Below, one piece after another: positions 38,301 to 44,300 of a DNA stretch of 64,000 nucleotides (positions within the stretch are counted from its first letter, which is position 1; each line of letters begins with the position of its first letter). The notes beneath the pieces were generated by a model. That model saw only the letters and a program-made list of their open reading frames with translations. It was not told where the DNA came from and did not search any database. A program made the position numbers and the translations under genes. This DNA is from Bolinopsis microptera (lineage: Eukaryota > Ctenophora > Tentaculata > Lobata > Bolinopsidae): the NCBI RefSeq assembly GCF_026151205.1, contig NC_087072.1, positions 13,864,169 to 13,928,168 of the forward strand. The letters run 5' to 3'.

Positions 38301-41300
38301 ATGGTATAAGATAGATAACGTGGGCTGTCAAGGAGTAGAGAGGAATGAATATTAGAATCTAGGGGGAATAAGGTGTTCATGGACCTAGTCGTGGAGAGAA
38401 GAATTGGGAGAAAGTAAGTCATGATGAGAGAATAGAAGAGAAACATTATATGATTATGATAATTGTAGTTGATGTGTGGAGTGCAATGTGCATGGGGACA
38501 TGAATGTGTAAATTTTTTAGGTATAAACGTATTGATATGTATTATATGTGCATTTTTTGACTGTGTGCGAGGCCTTTTGCATGCAAAAAGACCTATTCTA
38601 AGTCTAAACGATTCATTGTCAAACATATTGGAAAATGGGCAATGACCGAATGTACCTGAAATGGGAGGTATAAAATTGAGAAAAAGATTAAATTAGAGAT
38701 TTGTTTGAGTTTTAATTTTAGGCGCAACGTCTTAATCAAAATATTAAATGAAATAAAAGATCAAAGAATTAAATTCCCAGAAGATTATTTACAACCCTGT
38801 CAGAACTGTGTTCGTTTACAACAAACTTAAGCCAAGTGGACAGTAAACCTACTCCTCTCATGTTGAGATGAAGCCAATCATGGTATAGAAGTTCATTACA
38901 GGATCTAAAGTCTCGAGTTAAAAAGTCTGAGAAACAGTCTAAGAACACGCAATTATTCTTTATTAGGCATAAGTCTTTAAGTAGATTGTCAAAATCTAGA
39001 ACATTCTTTGCTATGTAGGAATATAAACACTTAATAGGAAGACAACATTGGATACTTATAATTGCTGCGGGAAATAACTGCTTAGTGGAGTCAATTAAGT
39101 CATTAAGATACTTCCTAAGGAACTGAACCCCATACTTAGAATGTTTTATGTCATTTGTACCAACACTCAATATAACTTTTTCAATATCGTCAGCTTCTGC
39201 AGCTGCATGAGTTTTATGAAAATGCTGAATGTATTCAGTGATGTCTCTAATTTTTGCACCACTTTGAGACACATTGATTACTTTCCTTCCCCGGAATCCC
39301 AACTTATTTGTCCGTACGAATTTTGTCATTGACGTTCCAAACAGGACAGTGGTTTTCCTGCTCTTCGGTTTTCTTTGAGCATTTAGGTAGTAAAGGGTTG
39401 GTGTTGAGGTGGTGGTGGGCGGCATAGGAATTGTAGTGCGGACAATCTGCTCCCTGACTACATTTGTATCTGTCTTCGGTATCTGGCAGCGAAAGGATAA
39501 GCTATACCGTAATACCGAGTCTCCTTAACTGAGCTCTCTGCACGAACCTTGCGAAGACAATATTCCTGACACCCCGGTTTCATAATATACAAACTACAGT
39601 CCTTTGGGGTGATATGGCATTTATTGTTACATCGCTTATCCCCATTTTCTGGAATTATGTCGAGGGTACTCTCAGCTCCAAATGAAATTGAAACTACATA
39701 AATACCTTGCGACTGGTCAAGAGACACCTCGTCGTCGTTGTGGTACCTAGTTGCACAAGAACCAGACTTGTACATGCTTGCTAGGCATGAGTTTAGCTTG
39801 CAGCCAAACTTGGAGTTGATATCATGCATAAGCTCTGATATCCCAGGATGATTTAAAATATCGATCGGCTCCTTAGTCGTGGTGTGGCCATTTGAGGAAG
39901 ACCATACATATTCCTCTCCAGTAGAGGTGAGCCACTTTGTGGCAGTTTTCACAGCAGTTTGCTCGGCCATAAGTGTTTCAAGTTCAGACATCAACGTGCC
40001 ATGTTGAACACTCTTGTTCTGAACAAAATCTGAATGCAACTCCAAGAATTCCTCGCATTTAACTGAATCCCTCTTAAGTTTCGTGACATTCTCAACACTG
40101 AGCTTTCAGCTCATTTAATGAAAACGAGTTTAAAACATTGGTAACAGAATTGAGATCCATAGTGATGGGTGGAAAAGGGAGGAGAAAATGGCGGAGAGGG
40201 AGGAGAAAATGGCGGTGAAGTCAATACTGTAGCCCAGGAAGTGATGCGTTGCTAGCAGTACACACGGTCACTGTTGGCGGGGACTAGCTCATGAACTATG
40301 TTGTTGAGTGCCATAATTTCGTTGACTTTTTCCGTCAAGTGACTCCTGAAAACATCATACACTAGAAAAGTTGTCTGTGCCTCCGGCAGACCAAGGAGAA
40401 CCTTTTCGTCGTTAACATACGGCACTATGATGTTCTCGATAAAACATATTGTTTGTAGATTCATTTGCCCAATGTTTCTCGCTAAAAATAACCTCAAAGT
40501 CTTTCGGAAATGTATAGCTCAACACTCTCGAATACTACTGCCTTGAGTGGGGCTTGTCAGTTAACATATCTAAAACAGCTATCATGGTTTTCAACCGTGC
40601 TGGGAGCATACTAAAAGAAAGCAAAAACTTCACTTACGGCCAAATATCCATCTCCTCTGTCCGAGAATATACCTACCTCGGCATAACATTTACTCTTACT
40701 GGAAGTCTGAAGCTAGCACAAGTGAAATTGAAGCAGAAAGCTATCAGAAGCTATTCTCACTCAAAAGTATGATTGACCTACAGTCAATTAAGAAAACTGT
40801 GATATTTAAGCTTTTCGACGCCTTAGTACTTCCTATCGCCTCTTACGGTTGTCAGATATGGTTACCCCAGACCAAATTCACAACGGCATTCTCTTCCCGG
40901 AACAAGTTCCCTCAACTCAAAGAAATTGCCGAAGATCAGATCGAGAAAGTTCACCTCTCCTTCCTAAAGTGGACTATAATAAGCGTCGGAAAAAGAACCT
41001 CCAATGCAGGAGTGTGGGGCGATACGGGTCGATACCCTCTTGCTATTGAGGCCAGTCCCCAAGTATTTAACTATGTTCGAAGACTAGAAAGCATGGAAAC
41101 TTCCGGATCAGAAGCCCTTGTTCGACATGCTTTCACAGAACAAAAGAAAATGGGCCTATCATGGTACTCCGGCATTACGTCGATGAATCAATTTCTGGCA
41201 GAAACGAACAAAAGGCAACTATCACCCATTCAGAAACGAGATGTTCTCCGTTCTTGCTTTAGAACGCAATGGGATGAAGAGAGACAGCTCAACAGAAAAC

Positions 41301-44300
41301 TTGGATTTTACAATTCGATTAAATCAAGTTTTGGTTGTGAAAAATACCTCTCTCTCTATCTTCAATATAACCAGTCAAAAAGACTAGCCCAAATAAGGAC
41401 TAGCTCTCACCGCCTAAAAATTTTTTTGATAGTTATTTGGCCTAAGGAACAACAGATAAGCCTATTGCCGCAATTATTGGATAATATTTTTGTTTTATGA
41501 ACCGGGCTAATGGACATGTCAGAAGAAACAACATCCTAAATCGTATCTGCCCTACATGTTCCACTAAGGACAAGAACACTCTGGAGTACATGGCAGAGTT
41601 ACCCTTTTTTGATCCCATAATTGAAGATGAGGTTCATGTGCTTAGAACCTGCCCTCTCTACCAAGACAACAGGGACCGCCTTAGCCCTGAAGCTAAAACC
41701 AACCTCTTCGAGGGAATGGATCTCATATTCACTCAACCAAAGCTTTAAAAGAGATTGCTAAATTTTTAATTGATATAGATGCACTTCGTTTCCCGAGAGA
41801 CTTAGCTTAAATTATAATATTTGTTTCTTCACGGTTTTCGTATCTTATTTCTATGTTATGATTTCACTCCTTTATTGTCAAGCCTGGAGTGTTAGGGCTT
41901 CTCTTGACCAATTAACGTTTAATCCGTTTAATCCGTTTAATCCGTTTAGTTAGGAAGGAATGTATACTTAAGAAGAAATTGCTTTGTTTTTCCCTTGTAG
42001 ATCAACTGCACGGGCAAAATTATTTAAATCAATAAGATAGTGATCATGCCATAATGTGATATTTACAATTTAGATCGTTAAAATTTTATAATAACTTGTT
42101 TCTGATTGTTTCTGATTGTTTCTGAATAGACTCAGTGAAGACAGATTCTAATGGAAAGAAATAGCTGAATATCGTATCGACATTTCTACGTCATACTCAT
42201 ATTCTGAAATAGTATTAATTAATAATTAACTGTGCAACCTCATCGAACAACAAGACCCTGACAAACTTATCAAACTAACTGTAGACTACCCTGACAATCA
42301 GAACGACTTTGTTCCCTTCCTCAACACGGAAATAAAGATCAACTCAGATGGAATAGTACATTCTAGACTCTATAGAAAACCACAGAAAAAGCCACTCACC
42401 CTCCACTACAACTCTCATCATAGTCATACAACACGTACAAAGAATGTTACTGTTGAGAGTATGTACAACAACGCAGAGGCAGTCTCTAACAACAGAGAAA
42501 ATGAGAAGTACTCTGAAAAGATGATAGATCAACTTCTCATTAACAACGGCTACACCGATAGAGTCTTAGACACCATAAAGAACAAAAGAAAACGTAGAAA
42601 GAGAATCAATCAGAACAAAGACCAAGACGGAGCGATTCTCAAACTACCTTATGTCAACGAAGCTACTAGTCGCAAATACAGAGATGCTGTCAGACATAGT
42701 GGACTCCCCATAAAAATTGTCGAGAAACCTGGACGGAAACTGAAGGATCTCCTTACAGACTCCAGACCCCTTGACAAGAAATCATGCACAACATCAAACT
42801 GCAGAACATGCGCAGCTTTAACCGATGGAGAATGCACCACAGCCAACACCGTCTACCACATCACCTGCGAAGTAGACAATTGCACCGAAAACTATGGTGG
42901 GGAAACATACAGACCAATCAAGTGCAGGTTCGACGAGCATTACCGTAGTGCGGCAAATCCAACAGCAAAATCTTACGAAGATAAGCCACTAGCAAAGCAC
43001 TACAGGGAAAGTCACCCTCAGCACACAGGCCCCCCAAAGCTAAGACTTCAAATCGTAGATAGAGGAACATCACTCATCAACAGAAAGATTAAAGAAGCCC
43101 GATTCTTAGTTGAAAAGAAACCAACACTCAACGACAAAACAGAGTTGAACAATTCAACACAGTTTTTAGTTGAGTGACGTGTAAATAGTAATATTTTCGT
43201 TTAAATTTCACTCCTCTGCTGTCCATTAATTTCTTTTATCTCTTTTAATATTTTATCTCCTGTACACGTCACGCTATTCGTTAATTTTCAGATGAGCCCT
43301 ATTTGATAAATTTTGTCAGTTTTTTGTTCATATTTGCTCTGATTTCGTTAAAAACTATTTTACAGTAGATAACTATTTTACAGTTATATTTTGTTTGAAA
43401 TTTCGTCGCCAAATTTTTACTGTACACATTGATCGTTATAAATATAATTGAATTAATACTATTTCAGAATATGAGTATGACGTAGAAATGTCGATACGAT
43501 ATTCAGCTATTTCTTTCCATTAGAATCTGTCTTCACTGAGTCTATTCAGAAACAATCAGAAATTTGAATAAAAGAACTTGTTTTCGTTGATTCAACAATA
43601 TAGTTTAGTCTAATGATAACTATTAAAATTGACTGAAATTAAAAGCTGTCATATTCTGGACAAAAAGTTCGAAATGGAAAAATTTTTGGAAAATATTCAA
43701 CGGACTTTAACTTGGACGGACATTAAATGTACGGACTTTATTTGAACGGAAATGAAGATGAGCGCTAGGGCCTCCAGCGTTCAAGTTATGCCCGTCCAAA
43801 TAAGGTCCGATAAGGTATGTACTATGTATATTGTATGACTTGGTACTTTTTTCAGATTCGTGCACGGCAATAACGGTAAATAAAGCTCAGATAACAGGTG
43901 CAACACAGCCAGCCAGTTCAGGACAAACAATAACTATCACCTGTAACAATGGTTACATTATAAGTGGAAACAGCGAGTTGACTTGTGACGGGACAGATTT
44001 TGGAACTTTGCCAACATGTCAGATCCAACAGTGTGCTACTGTGACAGTAGAACATGCGCTGATAACTCCATCTCAACCGGTTAACTTTGATATCACCATC
44101 ACTATCACCTGTAACAATGGATACAGTCTGAGTAGTGGGAATGGTGAGTTGACTTGTGATGGGACGGATTTTGGAACTTTGCCAACATGTCAGATCCAAC
44201 AGTGTGCTACTGTGACAGTAGAACATGCGCTGATAACTCCATCTCAACCGGTTAACTTTGATATCACCATCACTATCACCTGTAACAATGGATACAGTCT

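Larger units (their letters stand above)
34960..40235 (-). mobile_element. CR1-like LINE with AlkB-like, SGNH hydrolase and EN-RT ORFs
   Basis: A nearly full-length non-LTR retroelement on the minus strand. From its 5' end: a leader with repeated TCCGCCATTTTCTCCTCCCT-type sequence (40165-40230); an AlkB-like ORF (39458-40045, likely true start 40160 with one frameshift); an SGNH hydrolase ORF (38769-39425); a gap (38332-38768); the EN-RT ORF (36016-38331); and the shifted RT end (35240-35919). CR1 elements are known to carry an esterase-type ORF1. An AlkB-like domain in this position is unexpected. Several frameshifts show this copy is dead. The 3' limit near 34960 is approximate. Confidence 0.75.
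42102..43574 (+). mobile_element. 5'-truncated Penelope-like element with 112-bp inverted repeats
   Basis: The coding part (42230-43177) lies between arms 42109-42220 and 43451-43562, which are reverse complements with no mismatch found. The frame opens right after the left arm. AACTTGTTT at 42093-42101 and 43575-43583 may be the target duplication, with a 12-bp one-sided extension. The architecture is the same as the element at 658-1881, though the sequence is unrelated. Confidence 0.75.
34651..43855. other. 9.2-kb intron filled with retroelements
   Basis: It holds, in order, a CR1-like LINE (minus), a pogo-type transposase fragment (minus), a LINE 3' fragment (plus), a Penelope-like element (plus) and an inverted GGACGGACAT repeat. 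No host exon was found, although missing cassette 5 exons would be expected near the start. Confidence 0.6.
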
